Source: CG2-30-40-21 sp043806395
GTDB lineage: Bacteria > UBA9089 > CG2-30-40-21
Reading direction: 5' to 3'
Assembly: GCA_043806395.1 (NCBI GenBank)
Contig: JAZDHC010000203.1
Location: 1 to 19,169, forward strand
DNA length: 19,169 nt
This document shows, one piece after another, positions 1 through 7,783 of this stretch (its first letter is position 1; each line of letters begins with the position of its first letter). Under the pieces are notes generated by a model, which saw only the letters and a program-made list of their open reading frames with translations, did no database searches and was not told the origin of the DNA. The translations under genes and the position numbers were made by a program.

Positions 1-237
1 GGGTAATACAGGCAAATAGTATTTGATACCAACAATGACCGGGTACAATATTTGTCATAGATAAAGGAATATAGCGAAAAGTATGGGGTTTAAAAGCGAT
101 AGGAATACCTCGAAAATAATAAAAAAACGGGTGCTGTCCCCGGTTTCCCCCCATGGACACTTAAATCCACAGGAATCGGCACGCTCGATACAACAAATGG
201 TCAATCAGTTGTATTTACCGCCACCAAGACAGGAACC

Positions 238-1902
238 GTGGATTTGCAGGTGGTGGCTGACTTTGGCACACAAACCACTACGACAACGGTTAACATTACT
301 GTGGTCAAGGGTATGGTGCATCATATCGACATCACGCCCACAACAGCTACCATTGAAGCAAGGGGGACGGCATCATTTACGGCTAAGGCATACAATCAAT
401 ATGGGTATGAATTGACTGAGATTACCGATCTTGACTGGCAGATAGCACAGGGAAGTGGGACAATAAATGGCAATTTGAGTAAAACAGTGCTACTCCAAAC
501 CAATGATGTTGTGGGAACGATTACGCTGACTGCCTCTATCGGTATGGTTACAGGCACTTCAATGGCAACAATAATTCACGGTAGTGTAACCTCAATAAGC
601 ATTCTTCCCGGCACAGCATCAGTTGAGGTTATGGGTACTAAATCCTTCACCACATTTGCTGTCAACCAATTTGGACACTCAAGCCCAGTCAGTTATATAT
701 TAATTAGTGACATAGGCGGGACTATTACACCAACGGCTGCGACTGCTGTGTTTACCGCAGGTAATAAGACAGGTAGGGTAGAGATTATGACTGAAGCAGG
801 AGACAAGAGAGCTACTGCTTCAATAACAATTATCCCGGGACAGATTGAGAGATTGATCTTTGTTCAGCCAACAGCAGGGTCTTTGCCCATAGGTATGCCG
901 GGCACAATGACCATTCAGACACAGGATGAATATGGTAATATCAGCATTGCAAACAATATGACTATTGTTTGCAATGGTAATGACAGCCAATCACGATTTG
1001 CTCCTTCCTCTTCAGGTGCTACATGGACGGAGACAGGCATATTTCCACTTGTTGGAACAAGCAACCTCACGCTTTTTTTCAAGCAAAATGACACGAATAC
1101 ATCAGCAATTATTACGGCAAGTATTCTATGGACAAGCATTTCCGCAACTCACGCAGTAACTATTGAGTTATTAGGCAGCAGCAGTTCTGGGGATATTCTT
1201 GCAGATGATGGTAGGACAAGGGTGAAAATCGGTACAGGTGCCCTTACTGGTGCAGGATATATTGAAATAGATACATCAGGCACTTCCACAGCGAACATAG
1301 TTCTTGCCGGCAATGAGAAGGACGATGCAGATCAGAGGATAAACCGCATAGAAGGTACATTGCGACGGTTTGAAATTCATAATGCTACAATTACCACTAC
1401 CGCTAAAATACAAATTGCCATCCCATATCTTGACACAAATCCAAAGGATGGTTTGGTAGATGGGACACAAATAAAGGTGTCTTCGTTAAGAATTTATTGG
1501 TTAAGGGATACTGGGACAGATGTGATATGGCAGCCTGAAGATTCATGGATAGATTATGCAAATAGTCTGGTTTGTGCCAATGTTTCGCATTTCTCATATT
1601 ACATCCTGATGGGACTTGGCTTTCCACCTACCCTTGAGAAGGCAATTGCCTACCCCAATCCATATAATGCAGAGAAACATGCAGGCATAGGGATAAAGTT
1701 TGACAAGCTGACTGAAAACTCCACCATCAAAATCTTCAATATTGCCGGTGAGTTAGTGCGAGAAATTCATGTAAGTTCACCTCAGGAAGGCTGGGATGCC
1801 TGCAATTCTGAGGGTGAAAAGGTTGCCAGTGGTATCTACATTTACCTTATAAAAGACCCTGCGGAAAATAAGAAGATGGGTAAGTTAGCGGTAATTAAAT
1901 AG
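238..1902 (+). CDS. Ig-repeat surface protein, C-terminal part, with FlgD-Ig-like tail (5' end broken)
   Basis: This is the C-terminal part of a large secreted or surface protein. Three consecutive Ig-like (Big-type) beta-sandwich repeats can be read. Each starts with a pattern such as ITPTTATIEARGTASFTAKA, at roughly residues 25-115, 118-200 and 203-300. A linker domain follows, and the last 85 residues form a FlgD-Ig/sorting-domain-like tail (YPNPYN, FNIAGELVREI, VASGIYIYLI). The listed start is a GTG with no convincing ribosome site. The same frame is open back to position 103 and already encodes Ig-like sequence from about 147 (WTLKSTGIGTL), so the true N-terminus is missing. The frame meets stops at 91-93 and 100-102, just beyond a GGGGACAGCACCC-type repeat (minus strand, 127-141). 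I infer a 5' truncation at that repeat. The function is probably adhesive or structural, but the substrate is unknown. Confidence 0.75.
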   Translation: MDLQVVADFGTQTTTTTVNITVVKGMVHHIDITPTTATIEARGTASFTAKAYNQYGYELTEITDLDWQIAQGSGTINGNLSKTVLLQTNDVVGTITLTASIGMVTGTSMATIIHGSVTSISILPGTASVEVMGTKSFTTFAVNQFGHSSPVSYILISDIGGTITPTAATAVFTAGNKTGRVEIMTEAGDKRATASITIIPGQIERLIFVQPTAGSLPIGMPGTMTIQTQDEYGNISIANNMTIVCNGNDSQSRFAPSSSGATWTETGIFPLVGTSNLTLFFKQNDTNTSAIITASILWTSISATHAVTIELLGSSSSGDILADDGRTRVKIGTGALTGAGYIEIDTSGTSTANIVLAGNEKDDADQRINRIEGTLRRFEIHNATITTTAKIQIAIPYLDTNPKDGLVDGTQIKVSSLRIYWLRDTGTDVIWQPEDSWIDYANSLVCANVSHFSYYILMGLGFPPTLEKAIAYPNPYNAEKHAGIGIKFDKLTENSTIKIFNIAGELVREIHVSSPQEGWDACNSEGEKVASGIYIYLIKDPAENKKMGKLAVIK

Positions 1903-1922
1903 GCTGTAGGTGGTTAGGCTGA

Positions 1923-1953
1923 AGGCTGTTAGCTTGGAAGAGGCGAACAGCCT
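1923..1953. terminator. Possible bidirectional hairpin between convergent genes
   Basis: AGGCTGTT at 1923-1930 is the exact inverse of AACAGCCT at 1946-1953, with a 15-nt loop. It sits between the stop of the surface protein and the stop of convergent cbiQ, and overlaps the cbiQ stop. There is no clear U tract, so intrinsic termination is only a guess. The flanking bases repeat GGCTG several times and look like dispersed-repeat sequence. Confidence 0.3.
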
Positions 1954-2782
1954 ATCTGCTTGAGCAGTATAATAATGCTACAAAGAATATCACCGCCAGA
2001 AACAACCATACCCAGTCTCTCGTCTTTGTCTTGAAATCATCTAATATAGCGGGCTCTCCTGTATATCCCCTTGAAAGCATGGCATTATAAACTGCTTCAT
2101 TAAAATAGTATGATTTATGCCAGAGGGAGGATATATTCCAGGCTACAATCTGCTGACCTTTTTTGTAATGCAATCGTGTCCCCACGCGGCTTTTGATGGC
2201 AAGATATGTGTTTTCAACTACTTCCAGAAAAAGATAGATGTACCGATAGCACATGCCCAGCGTCATCACAAAAACAGATGGTATTCCAAAAATACGCAAG
2301 ACCTTAAGCAAGGCAAAGTGTTTTGTCGTCAGGCTGAGAAGAATGGCAAATGATACCGAGGTTGTTACGCGAGCCACAAATAATGTTGATCCAAACAATC
2401 CCTGACGGGTAACACCAATTTTTACCCCCATGATTTCCGCAGTACAAAATAAAACATCTCCGGGTGTAAAAATATTAAATATCGCAGGAATAGCAATAAA
2501 GAAAGAGAATAGGGGGATAAATATCCATGTCCTTTTCAAAAAGAATCCCATATGAATATTAGAAAAATACGCAAGTGCTAAGCATATTGTATATAGGCAA
2601 ACACAAAGGGTGATGCTTTTTACGAGAAGAACAGCCATAAGGAACAGGATGAATATTGCTACCTTTACCCTTGTGTCCAAAGATTGTAAAAATCCATCCT
2701 TAGCTGCATACTCCTCAGCGAATATAGATTCCTTGATGAATGATAGAATGGCTGTAATTGAGCGGTCTATGAAATTTGCCAC
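1952..2782 (-). CDS. cbiQ: CbiQ/EcfT-type transmembrane subunit of Ni/Co ECF transporter
   Basis: This is the energy-coupling transmembrane subunit of an ECF-type cobalt/nickel importer. It links the substrate subunit (NikM/CbiM) to cytoplasmic ATPases. The protein has several hydrophobic segments (e.g. VAIFILFLMAVLLV, WIFIPLFSFFIAIPAIF) and a long cytoplasmic stretch. That stretch holds two basic coupling motifs, AIKSRVG and MLSRGYTG, matching the paired Ala-Arg-Gly-like motifs of EcfT. I place the start at GTG 2782, whose G overlaps the TAG stop of the upstream PDGLE gene and which is preceded by AAAAGGGG at 6-nt spacing. The longer open frame to 2905 is low-complexity basic/Cys sequence unlike the family. 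The length of 276 aa is normal. It is the last gene of the operon: no CbiO/NikO ATPase follows, as the next gene is convergent. Confidence 0.88.
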   Translation of the reverse strand: MANFIDRSITAILSFIKESIFAEEYAAKDGFLQSLDTRVKVAIFILFLMAVLLVKSITLCVCLYTICLALAYFSNIHMGFFLKRTWIFIPLFSFFIAIPAIFNIFTPGDVLFCTAEIMGVKIGVTRQGLFGSTLFVARVTTSVSFAILLSLTTKHFALLKVLRIFGIPSVFVMTLGMCYRYIYLFLEVVENTYLAIKSRVGTRLHYKKGQQIVAWNISSLWHKSYYFNEAVYNAMLSRGYTGEPAILDDFKTKTRDWVWLFLAVIFFVALLYCSSR

Positions 2783-3117
2783 TAATCGCCCCTTTTCGTC
2801 AGAAATTTTCCTGTGCCCAAGACAATAAGCACAGTTGCTCCTATCCCTATGACAGCAGAGACGATATAGGCAAAACTCATGTGCAGCAAGGACTTTTCTC
2901 CCCAACCCTTAAAGGCATAATCCGGCATCGGTGCATTCCAGATACTGGCAATTTTTTTCAGACCTTGCGGGATATAGCCTACGAGCTTTTGCATCTCCTC
3001 AACATCCCATTCACCCCACGCAGCACCTGCCTTAAAATGCTCTGGCAAGATAAGCCCAAGTGGAGAAAGTAGAATCAATATTGCCATTCCTATCCAAAGT
3101 TTAGTAGTAATTTTCAC
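2782..3117 (-). CDS. PDGLE-domain protein (NikN/CbiN-type component)
   Basis: This small membrane protein of 111 aa accompanies NikM/CbiM in nickel/cobalt ECF transporters and is equivalent to the C-terminal PDGLE part of fused NikMN. An N-terminal membrane segment (LWIGMAILILLSPLGLILPE) is followed by a soluble loop (WGEWDVEEMQKLVGYIPQGL, then PMPDYAFKGW) and a second membrane segment near the C-terminus (MSFAYIVSAVIGIGATVLIV). The start is GTG 3117, overlapping the TGA stop of cbiM as GTGA, with GGAGG 8 nt upstream. A longer in-frame opening to 3237 would only read cbiM codons out of frame. The 4-bp overlap implies translational coupling. The family assignment is strong, but the metal cannot be read from this protein alone. 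Confidence 0.82.
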   Translation of the reverse strand: MKITTKLWIGMAILILLSPLGLILPEHFKAGAAWGEWDVEEMQKLVGYIPQGLKKIASIWNAPMPDYAFKGWGEKSLLHMSFAYIVSAVIGIGATVLIVLGTGKFLTKRGD

Positions 3118-3833
3118 GGGTTTTTCCTCCCTTTTTGTAGGGACAGGTCTTGTACTTGTCCTCCTCGTTCCAGAAGTTCTGGTGCCTGTTTCTGCAAGTA
3201 TTTTATAACTAACGCAGTTACAATTGCCTCTACCCATCCAAATACCAGAAGATGCTCACCTGCCATAATTGAAACTGCCACCTTCAATCCATACGGGCAG
3301 TAAAGAGCCTGACCGCTTGCCGTGTGGTGTAACATCGGCTGCAAGCCAAATTCAATTCCAGTAACCAATGCTGCAATATTAAGGGCAATATACCCGGCAA
3401 CACCCGCTGCAATCACTCTTCTGGTGGAATCTATGGCTGCATTATAACTAATCAACCGATAAATGTAATAACCCACAAACGGCAACACAAAAGCCATATT
3501 AAAACAATTAGCACCAATTGCCGTAATACCTCCGTCGCCAAATAAAAGTGCCTGAATCACAAGTGCTACGGTAAGGGCAATACACGCTGCCCAAGGACCA
3601 AGAAGTATCGCCACAAGAACCCCACCTACTGCATGTCCGCTTGTTCCACCAGGAATTGGCACATTGAACATCATCAGCACAAAACTAAATGCTGCACCTA
3701 TTGCCAGCATTGGCACCTGCTTTGCTTTCAGCGTTTTTTTAACAATTTTTGCAGCAATCGTCCATATCGGCAGCATCATCCCGCAAAAAACGCTACTTGT
3801 TGTTGGTCCTAAATATCCGTCTGGTATATGCAT
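3114..3833 (-). CDS. cbiM: NikM/CbiM substrate-specific membrane component of Ni/Co importer
   Basis: This is the S-component that binds the divalent metal in the ECF-type Ni/Co transporter. The mature N-terminus is MHIPDGYLG. In this family the N-terminal amine and His2 coordinate the metal, so the start at 3833 is effectively fixed. It is supported by GGAGG 8 nt upstream, and the longer frame to 3953 would bury this motif. The 239-aa length and the pattern of about seven hydrophobic segments fit the family. Conserved loops such as PIPGGTSGHAVGGVL and FGDGGITAIGANCFNMA are present, including the His of the GGTSGHA loop. It is the first gene of an operon with the PDGLE gene and cbiQ. The NikR-like palindrome over the promoter favours nickel over cobalt, but this is inference. 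Confidence 0.92.
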   Translation of the reverse strand: MHIPDGYLGPTTSSVFCGMMLPIWTIAAKIVKKTLKAKQVPMLAIGAAFSFVLMMFNVPIPGGTSGHAVGGVLVAILLGPWAACIALTVALVIQALLFGDGGITAIGANCFNMAFVLPFVGYYIYRLISYNAAIDSTRRVIAAGVAGYIALNIAALVTGIEFGLQPMLHHTASGQALYCPYGLKVAVSIMAGEHLLVFGWVEAIVTALVIKYLQKQAPELLERGGQVQDLSLQKGRKNP

Positions 3834-3855
3834 ATTATTATCCTCCCTGATAACC

Positions 3856-3882
3856 GTGTTACGAGTATAGAAATTATAACAC
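3856..3882. promoter_or_regulatory. NikR-like operator palindrome overlapping the -10 box
   Basis: GTGTTAC (3856-3862) and ATAACAC (3876-3882) form an inverted repeat with a 13-base spacer, 6 of 7 positions being complementary. On the operon strand this reads GTGTTAT-N13-GTAACAC. That is close to the GTGTTAC/GTAACAC type operator I recall for NikR in deltaproteobacterial nickel operons. It covers the -10 box and the start region, a position suited to repression. No nikR gene is in the window. Confidence 0.6.
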
Positions 3883-3901
3883 AATATTAATCTTATGTCA
3901 A
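3873..3901 (-). promoter_or_regulatory. Consensus sigma-70 promoter for the nikM/cbiM operon
   Basis: On the minus strand TTGACA (3901-3896) is followed after exactly 17 bases by TATAAT (3878-3873). Both boxes match the consensus 6/6. The -10 lies 40 bases upstream of the ATG at 3833, giving a short leader. No riboswitch-sized leader is present, so regulation should be at the promoter. Confidence 0.85.
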
Positions 3902-3948
3902 CATTTTTCTGTAACTGCTCAATATCTTGTGGAAAGTGGAAAGGATTA

Positions 3949-4022
3949 GCCACAAAGGCACAAAGGAATACACAAAGGAAGATATTCTTAGTGTTTTCTT
4001 AGTGTCTTGGTGTCTTAGTGGC
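3949..4022. repeat. Long imperfect inverted repeat with CACAAAGG periodicity (copy 1)
   Basis: The left arm (GCCACAAAGGCACAAAGG...) and right arm (...GTGTCTTGGTGTCTTAGTGGC) are imperfect inverses, sharing GCCAC/GTGGC ends and a CAC-N-AAG unit recurring about every 9-12 bases. It lies in the divergent intergenic region between the Ni/Co operon and aroB. Architecture is shared with copies at 5696-5774 and 9849-9948. Confidence 0.75.
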
Positions 4023-4111
4023 AAATCTCTATCTTACACATTTAGTAGTGGCATTGCGAGTTCCACACTTTATTGAGCAATTACCGAAAATCCTATATTG
4101 AAAGGTGAAAC

Positions 4112-5200
4112 ATGAAGGATATCAGAATTAACTTGGGTGAGCGAAGTTATCCCATTTATATTGAATCTGGTTTATTAAAAAATGTTGGAAATGTTCTGAC
4201 AGAGGCAGGGGTTGGGCAGAGTGTTGTAATAATTACTAACCCTAAGATAGGATATTTTTACGAGGATATTCTTGTTAGCCAATTAAAAGAAGCAGGCTTT
4301 GAGACAAAGGTAATTGAAATACCAGATGGAGAAGGGTATAAAAATCTGAAAACAGTATCCTATCTCTATGATAAACTGGTAGAGATGCAGGCACATCGAA
4401 AAACAACCCTTATTGCCTTAGGTGGTGGGGTAATTGGGGATATCGTTGGATTTGTTGCAGCTACATTTATGCGAGGCATTCCCTTTGTGCAGATACCAAC
4501 TACCCTTCTTGCTCAGGTAGATAGTAGTGTGGGTGGGAAAACAGGGGTAAATCTAACAACTGCAAAGAATATGGTTGGTGCCTTCTGGCAGCCGCAGGTA
4601 GTTGTCATCGACCCGGATGTGTTAAAAACCTTAGCCTTAAGGGAGATTAAATCTGGATTGGCTGAGGTAATAAAGTATGGGATGATTAAGGATGCAGATT
4701 TCTTTATTTATTTAGAGAAGAATATTAGACAAATTGAAGGCTTAGAGCCTGAATCCATGATTCATATCATTAGCCGTTCATGTGAGATAAAGGCAGGTGT
4801 GGTTGAATCTGATGAGCGGGAGGCGGACTTAAGAGCCATACTAAATTTTGGACATACAATCGGACATGCGATAGAGTCGATAACGGCTTATCAACTTTTC
4901 CGCCATGGAGAGGCGATCAGTATTGGTATGGCTGGTGCAGTAAAAATAGCTGCGAAGATAGGTATGCTTGCTAAAAATGATATGACTCGGCTGATAAACC
5001 TTCTGCGGATGGCAGGATTGCCTACAAGGTTTAAGGATTTATCACCAGATGCCCTTTTGCAGGCTATGTATCTGGATAAGAAAAGGTTATCCCCACAACA
5101 CATAAGATTTATTCTGCCAAATAAGATTGGTTATGTTACAATGGTTGAGGAATTAAGCCCACAGGTAATCGTTGATGTCTTAAAGGAGCAGATGGAATAG
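4112..5200 (+). CDS. aroB: 3-dehydroquinate synthase
   Basis: This enzyme converts DAHP to 3-dehydroquinate with transient NAD oxidation, the second step of the shikimate pathway, in the cytoplasm. The 362-aa length is normal. Hallmarks are the nucleotide loop LGGGVIGDIVGF, the stretch QIPTTLLAQVDSSVGGKTGV, and the metal-ligand regions SGLAEVIKYGMI (Glu), LNFGHTIGHAIE (His) and FRHGEAISIGM (His). All key residues are present. The start ATG 4112 is preceded by AAAGGTG 6 nt upstream. Its stop is directly followed by the ATG of aroQ with no intergenic base, so the two consecutive-pathway enzymes are an operon. Only a weak promoter-like TTGAGC/TATATT pair with 15-bp spacing is visible upstream. 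Confidence 0.97.
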   Translation: MKDIRINLGERSYPIYIESGLLKNVGNVLTEAGVGQSVVIITNPKIGYFYEDILVSQLKEAGFETKVIEIPDGEGYKNLKTVSYLYDKLVEMQAHRKTTLIALGGGVIGDIVGFVAATFMRGIPFVQIPTTLLAQVDSSVGGKTGVNLTTAKNMVGAFWQPQVVVIDPDVLKTLALREIKSGLAEVIKYGMIKDADFFIYLEKNIRQIEGLEPESMIHIISRSCEIKAGVVESDEREADLRAILNFGHTIGHAIESITAYQLFRHGEAISIGMAGAVKIAAKIGMLAKNDMTRLINLLRMAGLPTRFKDLSPDALLQAMYLDKKRLSPQHIRFILPNKIGYVTMVEELSPQVIVDVLKEQME

Positions 5201-5632
5201 ATGAAAATATTAATTATTCACGGACCAAATTTGAATCTTTTGGGAACCAGAGAGCCGGATATATATGGCTCAGTAACCATGGAAGAGATAGATAATAGCT
5301 TGAAAGAAACCGGACAGGCGTTAGGGGTAGAGGTTGAATGTTTTCAATCAAACCATGAGGGTGAAATTATAGATAAGATTCAAGCTGGTAATGGTATTTT
5401 TGATGCTCTTATTATAAACCCCGGGGCATATACCCATACCAGTATTGCTATTGCTGATGCTATCTCCGGGGTTAATATTCCAACCATTGAGGTACACATC
5501 TCTAATATCGGAAAGCGAGAGGAATTCAGGCAAAAATCCTTTATCTCCCGGGTAGCTGTAGGTCAGATAACAGGATTTGGCAAAAATTCCTATTTGTTAG
5601 GACTAAGGGCGGCTGTGGATATGCTTAAGTAG
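5201..5632 (+). CDS. aroQ: 3-dehydroquinate dehydratase, type II
   Basis: This enzyme dehydrates 3-dehydroquinate to 3-dehydroshikimate, the step after AroB. The 143-aa protein has the typical type II start ILIIHGPNLNLLGTREPDIYG. That segment carries the catalytic Arg (R17) and Tyr (Y22). NPGAYTHTSIAI and EVHISNI (catalytic-region His 99) follow. Family members form dodecamers of small flavodoxin-like subunits. ATG abuts the aroB stop codon, so translation is probably coupled, with a possible SD inside the aroB end (AAGGAG at 5183). No other aro genes follow; a repeat element and a helicase gene come next. Confidence 0.96.
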   Translation: MKILIIHGPNLNLLGTREPDIYGSVTMEEIDNSLKETGQALGVEVECFQSNHEGEIIDKIQAGNGIFDALIINPGAYTHTSIAIADAISGVNIPTIEVHISNIGKREEFRQKSFISRVAVGQITGFGKNSYLLGLRAAVDMLK

Positions 5633-5695
5633 TTGTTCGCTATCCCTACTTCGTGTCAACTCTTAATTGTCGGTAGGCAGTAATTCTCATTATGA

Positions 5696-5774
5696 ACCGC
5701 AGAGACGCAGAGTCGCAGAGAATTTTATATGCTTCACTCAGCGTTTCTTCTCTGCGACTTTGCGTCTCTGCGGT
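5696..5774. repeat. Long inverted repeat with CGCAGAG periodicity (copy 2)
   Basis: The left arm 5696-5722 (begins ACCGCAGAGACGCAGAG) and right arm 5748-5774 are 27-bp inverses with one mismatch, separated by 25 bases. CGCAGAG units recur within each arm. It lies between aroQ and the helicase gene and could form a stable cruciform or RNA hairpin. It creates a spurious ORF reading NRRDAESQR and LRLCVSA. Confidence 0.88.
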
Positions 5775-5890
5775 GAAAAAATATCAAAATGAGATTACTA
5801 TCATTGCGTCAATTAAGGTTGTTGAGACACTACCGATATTGTCACATATAACAACAATAATACCGTTACAAAAACAGGGAGAAAAACACA

Positions 5891-7783
5891 TTGGAGATTC
5901 TGCAGGAATTAAACCCTCAACAAAGGGATGCTGTAACACACATTAATGGACCGATTCTGGTCTTGGCTGGTGCCGGGTCAGGCAAAACAAGGGTAATTAT
6001 CTATCGTATTGCACATCTCTTAAGTCAGGGCATATCACCCAAACATATACTTGCAGTTACCTTTACCAATAAGGCAGCCTCAGAAATGAAAAAGAGGATA
6101 GAGCAATTTAATGAAGTAATGGATATTAATGGATTATGGATAAATACCTTTCATTCTGCTTGCCTGAGAATTCTAAGGGCTCATTATCCAAAGAAAAATT
6201 TTACCATTTACGATGAATCAGATAAGTCTGCTGTGGTCAAGGCTGTTTTGAAAGAAACAAATTATGATGTAAAACCAAATTCTGTGGGCTCATTTATCAG
6301 CCAGTGCAAGAATAAAATGCAGACACCAAGTAATCATAAACCCATCAATTTCTGGGAAGAAAGGATGTTAAATTGCTACAAACTTTATCAGGAACAGTTG
6401 GAAAAGAATAATGGGCTTGATTTTGATGACATTATCATGAAAACCATCCACTTATTTCAGGAATCTCCTCAGATATTAAGCCACTATCAAACCAGATTCA
6501 ATTATATCATGGTGGATGAATATCAGGATACAAACTATTCCCAGTATCTGTTAATTCGAATGCTGGCTGAAAAGCATCACAATATATGCGTGGTTGGGGA
6601 TGATGATCAGTCAATCTATGGCTTTCGTGGTGCAGATATCAGCAATATCCTGAACTTTGAAAAGGATTATCCGGCTATCAAGACCATTCGACTTGAGCAA
6701 AACTATCGTTCAACCAAACCTATCCTTGATACAGCCAATCGAGTTATTGAATTTAATCGTAATCGCAAGGGAAAGCAGCTCTGGACAGAAAAGACGGTAG
6801 GTCCAAAGGTAGAATTTCGCTTGCTTCGCAATGAACACGATGAGGCAAATTTTGTAGTAAGGACAATATCTGAGGCTATGAGTAGAGAAAACAGGAAGCT
6901 TTCAGATTTTGCCGTGCTTTATCGGGTTAATGCCCAGTCAAGGGTGCTGGAGGATACCTTCAGAATGGCTAATATACCCTACACCATTGTTGGTGGGATG
7001 AGTTTTTATAGCCGCAAGGAGATAAAGGATATTCTGTCATACTTAAAGATTATTATTAATCCCTCTGATGCTGTTGCCCTGAAAAGGATTGTAAATGTGC
7101 CGGCAAGAAAGATTGGTGCCAGCCTTGTTGAAAAGATAGAAAAATATGCTAATTCCAATAATCTTCCTCTGTTTGAGGCAATGGAGAAGGCAGAGGAGAT
7201 TGACACGCTTTCTGATACACAAGTAAAGGCTGTGGAACGATTTGTAAAATTGATAAAGAAGTTCATGGCTATTAAAGATACGATGTCTATCTCTAAATTG
7301 TTGAATATGCTCTTGGCAGATTCCGGGTATCTGGAAAGCCTGAAAGAAGAAAAAACAGAGGAAGACAAGGATAGGATAGTAAATATAAAGGAATTAGTAA
7401 ATGTCGCTATAGAGTTTGAAGGCAAGGAACAGGGTATGCGACTGGAGGATTTTCTGGGAAGTATCTCTCTGGTAGCAAATATTGATTTGTGGGATGATAG
7501 CTCTTGTGTTACCCTGATGACCCTTCATAATGTCAAAGGGCTGGAGTTCCCTTTCGTTTTTTTGACCGGAATGGAGGAAGGATTGTTTCCACACATAAAT
7601 TCATTAAATAATGATAATATTGAAGAGGAACGCAGGCTCTGTTATGTGGGAATGACTCGGGCAAAGGAAAAATTGTTTATGTCCGCAGCCTCATCCAGAA
7701 AACTCTATGGCTGTGGTACGGGTATGCCTTCATGTTTTATATTGGAAGCAGGGGTGGGGGGAGGTAATAGGGTCATAAGGTAA
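5891..7783 (+). CDS. pcrA: UvrD/PcrA/Rep-family superfamily 1 DNA helicase, short C-terminus
   Basis: This is an ATP-dependent 3'-5' SF1A helicase for repair or replication restart. Motifs run in order: Q motif LNPQQRDAV (residues 7-15), Walker A GAGSGKT (27-33), Ia VTFTNKAASEM, II VDEYQDTN, III VGDDDQSIYGFRGAD, IV LEQNYRST, V TLHNVKGLEF, VI RRLCYVGMTRAKE. The start is TTG 5891, needed to include the Q motif, with GGGAG about 9 nt upstream. A weak TTGAGA/TATAAC promoter-like pair lies at 5822-5852. At 630 aa it lacks the roughly 100-residue tail of PcrA/UvrD. It ends soon after motif VI in GVGGGNRVIR, and those last codons lie in repeat DNA that also ends the convergent gene. The helicase core looks complete, while the tail was probably lost to repeat insertion. 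Confidence 0.92.
   Translation: MEILQELNPQQRDAVTHINGPILVLAGAGSGKTRVIIYRIAHLLSQGISPKHILAVTFTNKAASEMKKRIEQFNEVMDINGLWINTFHSACLRILRAHYPKKNFTIYDESDKSAVVKAVLKETNYDVKPNSVGSFISQCKNKMQTPSNHKPINFWEERMLNCYKLYQEQLEKNNGLDFDDIIMKTIHLFQESPQILSHYQTRFNYIMVDEYQDTNYSQYLLIRMLAEKHHNICVVGDDDQSIYGFRGADISNILNFEKDYPAIKTIRLEQNYRSTKPILDTANRVIEFNRNRKGKQLWTEKTVGPKVEFRLLRNEHDEANFVVRTISEAMSRENRKLSDFAVLYRVNAQSRVLEDTFRMANIPYTIVGGMSFYSRKEIKDILSYLKIIINPSDAVALKRIVNVPARKIGASLVEKIEKYANSNNLPLFEAMEKAEEIDTLSDTQVKAVERFVKLIKKFMAIKDTMSISKLLNMLLADSGYLESLKEEKTEEDKDRIVNIKELVNVAIEFEGKEQGMRLEDFLGSISLVANIDLWDDSSCVTLMTLHNVKGLEFPFVFLTGMEEGLFPHINSLNNDNIEEERRLCYVGMTRAKEKLFMSAASSRKLYGCGTGMPSCFILEAGVGGGNRVIR

Noticed and set aside
2782..3237. Longer 151-aa start for the PDGLE gene
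   Set aside because: The first 40 residues are read from cbiM codons out of frame; GTG 3117 overlaps the cbiM stop as GTGA and has an SD site.
3114..3953. Longer start for NikM/CbiM at 3953
   Set aside because: It would hide the functional MHIPDG N-terminus and would require translation from upstream of the consensus promoter.
5692..5946. 84-aa ORF beginning NRRDAESQR with LRLCVSA
   Set aside because: It is a translation of the CGCAGAG inverted repeat plus helicase leader; such ORFs recur wherever this repeat occurs and have no ribosome site.
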